A stretch of DNA of 64,000 nt from UBA9926 sp038131595 (GTDB lineage Bacteria; Pseudomonadota; Gammaproteobacteria; Pseudomonadales; Azotimanducaceae), in NCBI GenBank assembly GCA_038131595.1, contig JAYPPR010000003.1, forward strand, positions 62,001 through 126,000. Direction: 5' to 3'. Of the stretch, positions 54,108 to 63,772 are shown in pieces (within the stretch, counting starts at the first letter, position 1; every line of letters begins with the position of its first letter). The notes below the pieces were generated by a model that was not told where the DNA came from, ran no database searches, and saw nothing but the letters and a program-made list of their open reading frames with translations. The position numbers were made by a program, and so were the translations under genes.

Positions 54108-54875
54108 GTGACGACGCTCGAGATCGAGGAGACGCAGATACCTGTCGAGGAGACTCAAGAAGAGCCACCGCCGCTCCAGCCCGAGCCGGTGATCCCACCG
54201 GACAATCCGCCGGTAGCGGAAGATGATGACTTGGCGATCTCCGAGGCGACATCGGTTGATGTAACGGATCTCGTGCTAGCCAATGATGACGATCCAGATG
54301 CTAATCAGACGCTGACCATTATCTCGGCCGTGAGCGACCGCGATGGTGCAGTATCCGTCAGTGAGGGGCGATTAACGTTTACGCCTGACGAATCGCTGCT
54401 TACCCCATTGGCAGGAGGCGAGACAGCGACTGAAACCATCACCTATACCGTGACTTCTGGCGATCTTTCAGCAACGGCGACCATCACGATTCGTTATGAA
54501 GGCGTGAACGACGCCCCGAGCATCGCGCCTGCTGAAATCAGCGTTGCCCAAGATGATGAAATTGGGGTGATTACCGCTGATGACTTGTTGGCCCAGAGTC
54601 TCGACCCGGACGATAGTGATGTATTGGTTGTTGAGAATCTATCGCTGGCATCTGGAGACGAGGCTGGCATCTCGATCAATGAGGAAGGCGCTCTCGTCAT
54701 TGATCCTAGCGCTTACTCATCGTTGGCTGAGGGCGAATCGGCCAGCGCCAATTACCGTTTTGATGTGGTCGAATTCGACGATGAGGGGAATGAGCTAAGT
54801 CGAACCAGCACGACTGCGACCATCAATATTTTGGGCGCGAATGACGCGGCAAGTTGTTGGTGCTGTAACCAGTGA
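54108..54875 (+). CDS. Adhesin fragment: cadherin-like (tandem-95) and first VCBS-like repeat
   Basis: 255 residues. PPVAEDDDLAISEATSVDV to ITYTVTSGDLSATATITI is a tandem-95/cadherin-like domain with calcium-type DDDPDANQ loops. A first VCBS-like repeat of about 108 residues follows (ISVAQDDEIGVITADDLLAQS to ILGANDAA). The frame ends SCWCCNQ at 54875. Dropping one A near 54852 turns this into VVGAVTSEAGEDD and joins the next frame. So it is an internal piece of the adhesin, not a separate gene. Confidence 0.8.
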   Translation: MTTLEIEETQIPVEETQEEPPPLQPEPVIPPDNPPVAEDDDLAISEATSVDVTDLVLANDDDPDANQTLTIISAVSDRDGAVSVSEGRLTFTPDESLLTPLAGGETATETITYTVTSGDLSATATITIRYEGVNDAPSIAPAEISVAQDDEIGVITADDLLAQSLDPDDSDVLVVENLSLASGDEAGISINEEGALVIDPSAYSSLAEGESASANYRFDVVEFDDEGNELSRTSTTATINILGANDAASCWCCNQ

Positions 54876-57800
54876 GGCGGGTGAGGATGATGCGACATAC
54901 GTGCTGGATTTGTTGACTGCCAGTACGGATCCGGACGCCAGTAACCAACTCGTCGTTGACAATATCTCGCTACGCTCAGGAGATCCGGCCGGTATTCTGA
55001 TTAATGACGATGGTACGTTGACTGTCGACCCGACGGCCTACGACGCGCTTTCCAGTGACGAGAAAAGCGTCATCGAGTATGGATATGAGGTCATCGAGCG
55101 GGATGCTTCGGGCAACGAACTGAGTCGAACGCAGAGTTCGGCGACAATCACGATTGTCGGAGCCAACGACGTTGCTATCGTCGGTAGTGTGACTCTTACA
55201 GTGTCGGAGGACGATGATGTCGTCGTCATCGATTTATTGTCAGAGAGCTCGGATGCCGATTCAGGTGACACCCTTACTGTAGCCAACATCCTTTTAGTAA
55301 ACGGAGATGATCAAGGGGTGTTGGTCAACCCCAATGGCACGCTGCAGTTGAGTCCGACTGCCTACGCCGAGCTGGCAGCTGGCGAGACCGTGACGATTGA
55401 GTATCAGTACGATGTGGTCGAGCGGGATCCATCCGGGCAAGAACTTGGCAGGGAGACAACCAGTGCCGTGCTAACCCTGAATGGGGAGAATGATGAAGCG
55501 GTAACAGGCGATATAACGTTCACTGTAAGTGAGGACGATACGTCTCTCGTGATTGAGCCGAGTGACCTGTTGGCAGCAAGCAGCGATGTTGATGCCACCG
55601 ATCAATTAAGTATCGAAAATCTGAGCTTAAGCGCTGGAGATGAGGCTGGCATCTTGGTTGGACAGGATGGTTCGCTTTCAGTCGATCCAAATGCGTACAC
55701 CGCGTTGGCGGCAGGAGAGTCCAGCAGCGTTCTGTACCAGTACGACGTGGTCGAAAGAGACGCTCTTGGTACGGAATTGGGCCGAAATTCGGTGACGGCA
55801 ACGATAACCATAACAGGAGCCAACGATGCAGCTGTGGTGGGTGATACTGCTGTCGTTGTCAATGAGGACGCAGAGACCCTGCTGATCAGCCCAGAAGACC
55901 TATTGGCGTCCAGTCTTGATGTCGATCAGTCAAATGAATTACAGGTGGAGAATATACAATTTGCTGACGGTGACGCCTCGGGCATCACGCTGGCGGCTGA
56001 CCAAAGTGTGACCGTCGATCCCAATGCCTACGGCTACCTAGCTGCCGGCGAATCCTCCATTGTTCAGGTGTCCTTTGATGTGGTCGAGCGTGATCAGAAC
56101 GGTACTGAGCTTAGTCGCACGCCAGCCACTGCCTCGATCACGATCGAAGGCGCCAATGACGCCGCCATCGTTGAGCCCGTGCAATTCGAGGCGAATGAGG
56201 ACGCTGCCCTCCAAACGCTAAATTTATTGGATGCTAGTAGCGATGTTGATCAGTCGAACTTGCTGGTGGTGGAGAATGTGATCCTAAGCGCCGGTGATGA
56301 CGCTGGGCTGACGATTAACGCTGACGGTACGCTAACCGTCGACCCCGAGGCGTACACGAGTCTTCCTGTTGGCGCTTCGATCGAGGTGGTGTATGCGTTC
56401 GACGTCGTTGAGCTAAGCACGGCTGGGGAAGAGCTCAGTCGCACGGCTACGACGGCCACCATTGCTATCAGCGGCGAAAATGACCCAGCCGTCTTCACGC
56501 TCGAGATTAGCGACGGCCAAGTCACCCAAGGAGCGGCTTTCGATAGCGTCGCGAGAGGGTCGATTGCAGTGCTAGACCCCGATCAAGGGCAGTCTGTGAT
56601 TGTCTCCGCAGAGGCGGCTTATGGTGAGGTAACGATAGTCGATGGCCAATTTGAGTATGTGGTTGACCCCACGCTGAATCTAACTGAGACGACGATTGAT
56701 ACCATCGTTTTTACGTCGGTCGATGGTAGTCAAACGCCTGCTGCAATTTTTATCTACACTGAAAACTCGCCCGCCCTGCTCAATATCGTAGTGGACGCGC
56801 AAGGCCAGGAGATTTCCGCTGGAGGGGGTACGGTTACCGGCAGCTATACCCTCCAAGATGCTGAGGGCGCGATCTTGCTCGACCCGCAAACCCAATACGG
56901 ATCGTTTAGCCAAACCATCACTGGACCTCCCGATACAGACGGTGTGACTAGCGCCACCTGGACCTATGTAATTGATGCTAACAATCCCTCTGTACTCGGT
57001 CTTGATGCAGGGGAATCGTTGGTAGAGGTGGTTGTTTTTCGTACAGATGACGCGCGAGACATCAATGGAGATCTTGTTGTACTCGATATTGAAAGTGAGA
57101 CTGATGGCGATGACGTGTTTTCTCGAGCTGACGACGTTATTGAGGGCGAGCAACGATTGGAGTTCGTTATCCAGGGGCAAAACGACCCGCCAGTGATTGG
57201 TTGGTCGACGCTAGTAACAGATCAGAATAATCCGATCAGTTTGGGCGTGGACGAGGGATTGCTTATTTATGTCGTTGATCCCGATAATGCGGACGGTTCG
57301 ATTACTGATGCTGTCACGATATTAGGGACCTCGGCCGGTACGCCTGTGGACGGTGCTCCGCTAGCAGCGCCCGGCGTATCCGTCGCTGGGCGATACGGGA
57401 CTCTAACGATATCAGCTGACGGAGCGCTTCAGTATGTGGCTGATCCAACGGCTCAGGCACTTGCCCTCGAAAATGCGCTCTTTGTTGATGATGAAGTATT
57501 TTCGGTGTCGGTCAGTGATGGTTCTGAGACTGTGCAAGCTGAGCTTGTCATCGAGATCAGAAATCCCCCTCCCCAATTGGTGTCAACGCCGCTTCAGTAT
57601 TTGACCGTTTCAGGGGATCTGAATCTTTCGGTGACGTTTGAAGATCTTGACGCCTTCACTGTTCAAGTGCTCGATCGTCAAACGCTCGGGGGACTACCGA
57701 ATGGCCTCACGTCTACCTTGACGACTGATGGGCAGACGTTTGTTGGAACCAACCTTAGCTCCGCGACTATCACCCTCACCAATGGGGAAGTCAGCCTGAG

Positions 57801-60800
57801 TAGCACCAATGGTGATTGGTTGCTCGGTGTCTCTGCCGATGATGGAGACAATGTTCCGGTGATCGAGCAGTTTGTACTGGCTATCCGCAGCCCAGAAATC
57901 TTGTATAGCAACCTAGAAGTGTATGAATTCTTTGCTGGAGAGAAAGAGCTGGTCGCTGGCTATGCTGCGACGAGCTTGCTCGACATATCACTTTGGGAAC
58001 CAGAGGAAGGAGATCGCTTTGTCAGCCTGACGGCTGAATCCGGCTCGATAAGCGTGGCGCTCTATGGGAATGAGGGTGTCACTGTCACTCTAGATAGTCC
58101 GAATACCGTGATTTTCCCAAATAACGCCGCGCAAGACGTGGTGACGCTGACGGGAACCCTAACTGATCTTCAGGTCATTGGCGCTCAATCTGGCGACGTA
58201 TTAGTGGCAAACGCAGATATCGTCATTGGCTCGACTCCTGATTTGCCAAGTGGTAGTAGTGTTGAGAACCCTTTCGAGCTTCAAGTGGGAGCCACCTTCT
58301 CGGTGAACTCGTCTGGAGAAGGAACGCAAGCAGGATTTACGAATGCCAGTGATGGGGTTGTGGGTGTCACCCAGGCCGCGCCCGTCAGTTTTGATGTGCT
58401 TGCCGTTCTGTCGAGCGGCTACTTAGAGGTCGTGACAGATGATCAGCCTGCGGCGCCTGTTCTGGTAAGCGGTTCTCTGACGAACGATGGTCGAATCTAT
58501 TTGTCTGGCCAGGCGGCGCTTGGGCCAGATCAACCCGTGCTTTTACAAGTGTCGACTACCGCGAGTCAGTCTGGTCTTTTCTCTCAATCGACATCCGGCG
58601 AGACGATGGTCTCGAGTGGTGCGGGCTTACGAGTGGATGGTTTAGACAATGAGGGGACCCTTCGCCTGGTTGCCTCGCTGGATGATGGAACAGACACGGG
58701 GTCACTTGCGGACGATCAGTTTTCTATCGCCACTGTTACGGTGAGTGGCAACTACTTGGAGCAAGGGCGCTTAATCTCACAAGCTAGCAATCCCCCAGCT
58801 GATCAAGCGGCGAGTCATGAGGCCCTAGCAGCGCCGAACCGAGTTGATGTCGATCGCTTCGAGCTCGGTCCGGAAGGGCGCATTCAGGTTGATCATGACC
58901 TCAGTTTCATTAACGCGAATCAGACACTCGATTGGCGGCAGGGCGATATCGTAGTCGCACCCAGCAGCACGCTCACGGTATCGGGTGGCGAGGTGATTCT
59001 GGGTGAGGATTCGTCAGTTTCTGGCTATGGGCAATTGAACTTTGGTTCGCAAACGTCGGTGTCGTCGGAAACGATATTAATTTCGATCGACGGGTCGCTG
59101 AACACGAATCAATTTCAAGGTGAGGTCAATTTTGATGGCGCGGTGACCCTGTCCTCGCTGGCTGGATCAAGTCAATTGGCAACGCTAACGGTCAGTCCGG
59201 GAGACGAATTGACCTTCGCCGGGGATGATCAGGTCAATGTCCTAGTCACCAATCACGGCGAAATCGAATTCTCGGGTCGAGGCAACCAGGTTTCTCAAAC
59301 CTTAACCAATGCCTTAGGTGGAGTGTTTGAGCTGCGCCTTGATGCGACGCAAGCGCTCTCGAGTGTGGTAGCTCCTGTCAGTGAGGTTTTCTTTGATGGC
59401 GTGATTAGCAATGAGGGTTTGCTCGTTTTCGAAACGAGTCAAATGGCCTCATCACCCAGTAACCCCAGCGCTTTGATCGATCCGCTAATGATGACCTTCG
59501 GTCAAAGTAGCGGTTCAAACGCGGCTAATTCAGCCGAGCTTGTTAATGCAGGGCGCTGGATCATCCAAGAGGATTTCGGAGGAAGTGAGGCAGGATTTTG
59601 GTTTGGCAATACCGACGTTGTGACAGTAACGGTTAATGCCAACGTGACGAATAGCGGGGTCATCGAGCTAATCGATGGCCAAGTGATCGTGAATGGCAGC
59701 GTATCCAATTCCGGTACGATCGAAGTCCAGGCGCCAAGAAGTGACGATGGGGCAGAGGTCGCACAAGGGGGATTCGACAATCCACGAGGCGGGCAACTAT
59801 CCATTACAGGTGACTTAACGCTCAGTCCAACGAGCGTACTTTCCCTGTCGGTAGGGGTTTCGGCCAGCCAACTTTTTTTAATGGGGCTTTCTGTTGATGG
59901 CCTCATTCAGACGGATGGCACAACGAATACGGCGAAAGATTTAGGAGGGCTCGCGCTCGATTTCTTCCCTGCGACCGCCGATGATCCGATCTCACCCAGT
60001 GAATTAGTGAGCTGGTCGTCAATGTATGAGCGCTTTGGGGGGCAGAGCGACTTCGAGTGGGTCCTTAGCACCAATGTTGAATCTGGTAGCGAGTGGTCGG
60101 CTGTTTCTTCGAACTTGCCGGCCGGATACGAATTGAGTCTGCGATCCGATGCTGGGACTGCGGCCGGTACATCAACCACGAGTGTGGTTGTAAGCGACGG
60201 GTTTGAGGTCAGGCTCGATGGTAATCAAACGGCCACGCCTACTACGACTGACGACGTGCTTGTGCTTGTCGATACCACCGTTGGCGACGGAGAGGTCTTA
60301 AGCCTTCGCTCCTTCTCATTGGAGGGGCAGGCAGGCTCGGTGTCACTAACTCCAGTGACCCTGTCGGTTGCGTCTGGGGGCTCGCTGGTTACCACGCATC
60401 AATCTGGCGTGTTTCATGGTCAGCAGCTCATCCTTGAGGCTTCAGTGGGCTCGAGCGCGCTGTTGGACATAGGCGCTGATCTTGTTGTGGCGGGTTCGCT
60501 AATCCTCCAAGAGGGGGCCATGCTTCAAGGCAGTGGTTCGGTTCGATTGGCGCCCTCTGGAGAGATGAGTGTCGATGCAGCGACGATCGATGTCGACGTC
60601 GTGAATGCGGGTGAATTGGTGTTGACCAGCACAACGGCCTCGAGCGCGGGATTCATTGACAACACAGGGTGGATCGTTTGGCTGCCCGGCGCTACTGACG
60701 CGGCCGTGCATGTGGGGATTGATAATCATGGCGTAATTGAGCTTCGGTCAACCTCCGGTGAGTCGAATCGGTTTGTGTTGTCAGGAGAGAGTATCTCGGG

Positions 60801-63711
60801 TTTAGGGATGCTGGGGATGGCAGCCACACAAGCTCACCTTGATAACCCAACGCTATCAACCGAAGTTGAACTGGTGATTGACAATGGTGTGTTGGACGGC
60901 GCCGAGATGACACTCCAATTGTTTGCTCCCCTAAGTGGTACCACGATTTCCACGCTGTCCTCCGGAGCAGGCGGCTCGAGTACATTGAACCTCAGCGATC
61001 AGACGGTTTTCAGAGCGGTTGAGATTGATGGATTTGGACAGGCTTACGGCGGTGTCGCGGTTTTACGAGTCGAGGGTGACTGGGTATTCGAGCTGGATGG
61101 AATGGTTGAGCTTCAGTTTCCTGAAGAGGGTGGAGCAGTGCCTGTGCTTGATGCGAGCACAGCCGTAAGTGTTCAACTCGTTGCTTCTTCCACCGAGCCG
61201 GTGGAATTCATCAACCATGGAACGATGCTTGTCCACGATCTTCGAGTGGCGACGGACGTCGTGCTGGCAAATGTTGGCGACGAGGCTGGGATTAACGTTG
61301 ATCAGGGGCGGCTGGCATTGTCTGGCGCCAGTTTGATCGAAGGTGATTTTTACAATGTTGACTACGGGCAAGTGTTTTTGGAGGGAGAGGTTAAGGTCTC
61401 GGGACAACTAGTCACTGACTTCACGAGTGTGATTCATCTCGGCGCCAGTGTTTCGATGCTGGACGCCGCGGGGTATGCAGGCACCCTTAACCAGTCGAGT
61501 TCGCTCACGGCTCCTAGCGCAAGTGCCTCGATTACCTTTGCTCAAGACGTGCTGTTACATGGTGAGTTGATGATCTACGACCTTGTCGGCAATGCGGTTG
61601 TGACGCTTACCGTAGGCGACACCACCACAAGTGGGCAGCTCGAAAATGAGGGACACATCGTCGCTGGCGTAATGATGCCGCAGCAAACTGGTGGAGGCGA
61701 AAACGCCGCGGTTATCGAGGCTCAGCTCGGAGGATCAGGGGATTTAACGGTCCTTGGTGCCTTAACGCTCGATGGCCAGGGTTCGGTGACGCATCAGGTA
61801 ACAGGTTTGGTCACGCTCGGTCAGTACGAAGACGCTGTTCTCGGGAGCTCCACGACAGCAGCTACCCTGACGCTCGGGGCAGGGGATCAATTATTGGTTG
61901 GCGAAGGGGGGCGACTGGTTACCGACGCCGCTAATGTGCAGACCCTGCAACTCGTCGCCTCCGATAGTCAGCTTGTGATTGAAGGGTCTTTGGATGTTGG
62001 TGGAGCCGACGATGGCATCTTGAATCTTGAGGGTTCTGGTGAACTCGTGCTGGATGCAACGGGTGAGCTTTTTATGGACGCAAACCTGGTGAGTGGCAAT
62101 AGCGACCAATTGCTTACATCGAGTGGCGGCACGAGTGAGTTTTCTGTGCTGTTATCGGGCGGTAGATTGGTGATGAATCTAGCGTCTTCTCCTGCCGTTC
62201 AAAGTAGTGTGACCTTAATCGCTGCGCCACTCATTTTGGGGGCATTTTCATCTGTTGATGGACTAGTGATCGACGCTGGAACGGGGTTAGTCGCAGATAT
62301 TGAATTGCTGACGGAAACCTCATCAGGGCTCGATGAGATCAACATTGTTGCCGTAGACCCATCAATGGTTGCCGTGGGCGTCGCCGATACCGCCGATAGG
62401 TTTGATTTTTTGACCAGCACCAACATCACGCACTTTGTAGGAGATACCAGTGCGACGAATACGGACGATCTAATCCAGAATATTGGATTAGGACAGACAG
62501 CCTATGGCGAGGTTGGTGACGATACCTTCACGCTGGCGTCGATGGAGTTCAGACGTATCGACGGCGGCGCGGGTATCGACACAGTAGTGATGCCTGCGGG
62601 AGGTGTCCTCGATGGGGAGGGCTTCATTACCTTCGATTTTAGGATGACGACTGACGGTCAGGGGTTTTGGGGAATGCGCCTCGATCGCATCGAGGTGATC
62701 GATCTGAACGATGGCGACGAGTCGACCAAGCATCGAATTCACCTAGATGCCGAGGCGATCGCTGGTCTCAATGATGGCGGCAATGAGCTGATTGATGGCC
62801 AGTCCGGCATCGTGGTTCGTGGTCAATTGGGGGATCAAATTGATTTGTATGGGGACTTTACTTTTATTGAGGATACTTTCCTGTCGGTATCCCGGTTAGG
62901 GGTCTCCACAGTGTCTCCCGGCAGCCCGGCAGAGGTCGAGCAGACGGTAGAGCGTTTTACACATCTGGCTCATAACGGTCAGTCCATCATGGTAGATGGC
63001 TCGATTTATGTGGTGGTCCATGAAGCGGATGGGGGCAGGAGCCAGTTTGGTACATCGGCAAGCGAGGCAGTCACGGGAACAGATCAGGCAGAAACGCTGC
63101 ATGGCCGAGATGGAGACGATGTGATCGATGGTCTGCTTGGGAGTGATCAGATTGACGGTGGCCGGGGCAGCGATCAGATCGTGTTCGATGTCGCTGACAC
63201 TGCCGTCAATGGTGGATTAGGAATCGACACGTTGCTGGTCAGTGGCTCGATTGATCTTTCAAATATCGACGGGGTAGACACTGCCGCTAATCTTCAGAAT
63301 TTCGAAGTGATTTCTATGGCTGGCAATGAGACTGCTGATGTCCTCAACTTGGATGTTGCCGATGTCATTGATTGGGTAGAAGACAACAGCCTTGAGGTCC
63401 TCGGAGCTGGCAATGGCCATCGCATGCTGGTGATTAGAGGAGATGCGGAAGACCAGTTGAGTCTTGATGGCATTGATATCAATGCACTATCAGCGATCGA
63501 GAGCGATATCGATTTGTTCGGTGATGGGTCCTTGTTCTCGCTGTTTAGAGATGAGCTACTTGGCATTGATATCTATGTCGATCAGGCATTGCTAAGTGGA
63601 GACGAGACCGCTTTGACCAGTGATTCGCTCACTCCCTTAAGTCGCTCCACAGTAGGCTTACTAGACGACATGATGCCGCTCTCTTCTGATTCTTCGGATG
63701 GTTGGATGTAA
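54841..63711 (+). CDS. Giant secreted RTX-type adhesin, main part
   Basis: 2956 residues with no Cys-rich or membrane regions. About 1-560: five further VCBS-like repeats of about 105-110 residues sharing S-x-D-x-D-x-S/T-N-x-L, VENLSLxxGDxAGI, GTLTVDPxAY and ELSRTxxTATITI. About 560-1020: more cadherin-like domains. About 1050-2540: beta-helix-like repeats (SNSGTIEV, ENEGHIVAGV). About 2550-2740 and 2790-2920: two modules with RIDGGAGIDTVVMP and IEVIDLNDGDE. About 2746-2784: RTX nonapeptides LHGRDGDDV, IDGLLGSDQ, IDGGRGSDQ. The Ser/Asp-rich C-terminus fits type I secretion. Likely a biofilm or surface-attachment protein. With the upstream fragments it would be about 3690 residues. Confidence 0.88.
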   Translation: MTRQVVGAVTSEAGEDDATYVLDLLTASTDPDASNQLVVDNISLRSGDPAGILINDDGTLTVDPTAYDALSSDEKSVIEYGYEVIERDASGNELSRTQSSATITIVGANDVAIVGSVTLTVSEDDDVVVIDLLSESSDADSGDTLTVANILLVNGDDQGVLVNPNGTLQLSPTAYAELAAGETVTIEYQYDVVERDPSGQELGRETTSAVLTLNGENDEAVTGDITFTVSEDDTSLVIEPSDLLAASSDVDATDQLSIENLSLSAGDEAGILVGQDGSLSVDPNAYTALAAGESSSVLYQYDVVERDALGTELGRNSVTATITITGANDAAVVGDTAVVVNEDAETLLISPEDLLASSLDVDQSNELQVENIQFADGDASGITLAADQSVTVDPNAYGYLAAGESSIVQVSFDVVERDQNGTELSRTPATASITIEGANDAAIVEPVQFEANEDAALQTLNLLDASSDVDQSNLLVVENVILSAGDDAGLTINADGTLTVDPEAYTSLPVGASIEVVYAFDVVELSTAGEELSRTATTATIAISGENDPAVFTLEISDGQVTQGAAFDSVARGSIAVLDPDQGQSVIVSAEAAYGEVTIVDGQFEYVVDPTLNLTETTIDTIVFTSVDGSQTPAAIFIYTENSPALLNIVVDAQGQEISAGGGTVTGSYTLQDAEGAILLDPQTQYGSFSQTITGPPDTDGVTSATWTYVIDANNPSVLGLDAGESLVEVVVFRTDDARDINGDLVVLDIESETDGDDVFSRADDVIEGEQRLEFVIQGQNDPPVIGWSTLVTDQNNPISLGVDEGLLIYVVDPDNADGSITDAVTILGTSAGTPVDGAPLAAPGVSVAGRYGTLTISADGALQYVADPTAQALALENALFVDDEVFSVSVSDGSETVQAELVIEIRNPPPQLVSTPLQYLTVSGDLNLSVTFEDLDAFTVQVLDRQTLGGLPNGLTSTLTTDGQTFVGTNLSSATITLTNGEVSLSSTNGDWLLGVSADDGDNVPVIEQFVLAIRSPEILYSNLEVYEFFAGEKELVAGYAATSLLDISLWEPEEGDRFVSLTAESGSISVALYGNEGVTVTLDSPNTVIFPNNAAQDVVTLTGTLTDLQVIGAQSGDVLVANADIVIGSTPDLPSGSSVENPFELQVGATFSVNSSGEGTQAGFTNASDGVVGVTQAAPVSFDVLAVLSSGYLEVVTDDQPAAPVLVSGSLTNDGRIYLSGQAALGPDQPVLLQVSTTASQSGLFSQSTSGETMVSSGAGLRVDGLDNEGTLRLVASLDDGTDTGSLADDQFSIATVTVSGNYLEQGRLISQASNPPADQAASHEALAAPNRVDVDRFELGPEGRIQVDHDLSFINANQTLDWRQGDIVVAPSSTLTVSGGEVILGEDSSVSGYGQLNFGSQTSVSSETILISIDGSLNTNQFQGEVNFDGAVTLSSLAGSSQLATLTVSPGDELTFAGDDQVNVLVTNHGEIEFSGRGNQVSQTLTNALGGVFELRLDATQALSSVVAPVSEVFFDGVISNEGLLVFETSQMASSPSNPSALIDPLMMTFGQSSGSNAANSAELVNAGRWIIQEDFGGSEAGFWFGNTDVVTVTVNANVTNSGVIELIDGQVIVNGSVSNSGTIEVQAPRSDDGAEVAQGGFDNPRGGQLSITGDLTLSPTSVLSLSVGVSASQLFLMGLSVDGLIQTDGTTNTAKDLGGLALDFFPATADDPISPSELVSWSSMYERFGGQSDFEWVLSTNVESGSEWSAVSSNLPAGYELSLRSDAGTAAGTSTTSVVVSDGFEVRLDGNQTATPTTTDDVLVLVDTTVGDGEVLSLRSFSLEGQAGSVSLTPVTLSVASGGSLVTTHQSGVFHGQQLILEASVGSSALLDIGADLVVAGSLILQEGAMLQGSGSVRLAPSGEMSVDAATIDVDVVNAGELVLTSTTASSAGFIDNTGWIVWLPGATDAAVHVGIDNHGVIELRSTSGESNRFVLSGESISGLGMLGMAATQAHLDNPTLSTEVELVIDNGVLDGAEMTLQLFAPLSGTTISTLSSGAGGSSTLNLSDQTVFRAVEIDGFGQAYGGVAVLRVEGDWVFELDGMVELQFPEEGGAVPVLDASTAVSVQLVASSTEPVEFINHGTMLVHDLRVATDVVLANVGDEAGINVDQGRLALSGASLIEGDFYNVDYGQVFLEGEVKVSGQLVTDFTSVIHLGASVSMLDAAGYAGTLNQSSSLTAPSASASITFAQDVLLHGELMIYDLVGNAVVTLTVGDTTTSGQLENEGHIVAGVMMPQQTGGGENAAVIEAQLGGSGDLTVLGALTLDGQGSVTHQVTGLVTLGQYEDAVLGSSTTAATLTLGAGDQLLVGEGGRLVTDAANVQTLQLVASDSQLVIEGSLDVGGADDGILNLEGSGELVLDATGELFMDANLVSGNSDQLLTSSGGTSEFSVLLSGGRLVMNLASSPAVQSSVTLIAAPLILGAFSSVDGLVIDAGTGLVADIELLTETSSGLDEINIVAVDPSMVAVGVADTADRFDFLTSTNITHFVGDTSATNTDDLIQNIGLGQTAYGEVGDDTFTLASMEFRRIDGGAGIDTVVMPAGGVLDGEGFITFDFRMTTDGQGFWGMRLDRIEVIDLNDGDESTKHRIHLDAEAIAGLNDGGNELIDGQSGIVVRGQLGDQIDLYGDFTFIEDTFLSVSRLGVSTVSPGSPAEVEQTVERFTHLAHNGQSIMVDGSIYVVVHEADGGRSQFGTSASEAVTGTDQAETLHGRDGDDVIDGLLGSDQIDGGRGSDQIVFDVADTAVNGGLGIDTLLVSGSIDLSNIDGVDTAANLQNFEVISMAGNETADVLNLDVADVIDWVEDNSLEVLGAGNGHRMLVIRGDAEDQLSLDGIDINALSAIESDIDLFGDGSLFSLFRDELLGIDIYVDQALLSGDETALTSDSLTPLSRSTVGLLDDMMPLSSDSSDGWM

Positions 63712-63713
63712 GG

Positions 63714-63760
63714 AAGGGGTAGCCAAACGCTCATTTCAGAGAGCGAGAGGGGCCCCTTTT
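63714..63760 (+). terminator. Branched hairpin with T-run after the adhesin gene, possible terminator
   Basis: AAGGGG (63714-63719) pairs with CCCCTT (63753-63758), followed by more T; inside is CGCTC/GAGCG (63728-63732/63741-63745). Starts two bases after the adhesin stop. The long inner loop makes this tentative. Confidence 0.4.
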
Positions 63761-63772
63761 GGCCAAGGAGTA

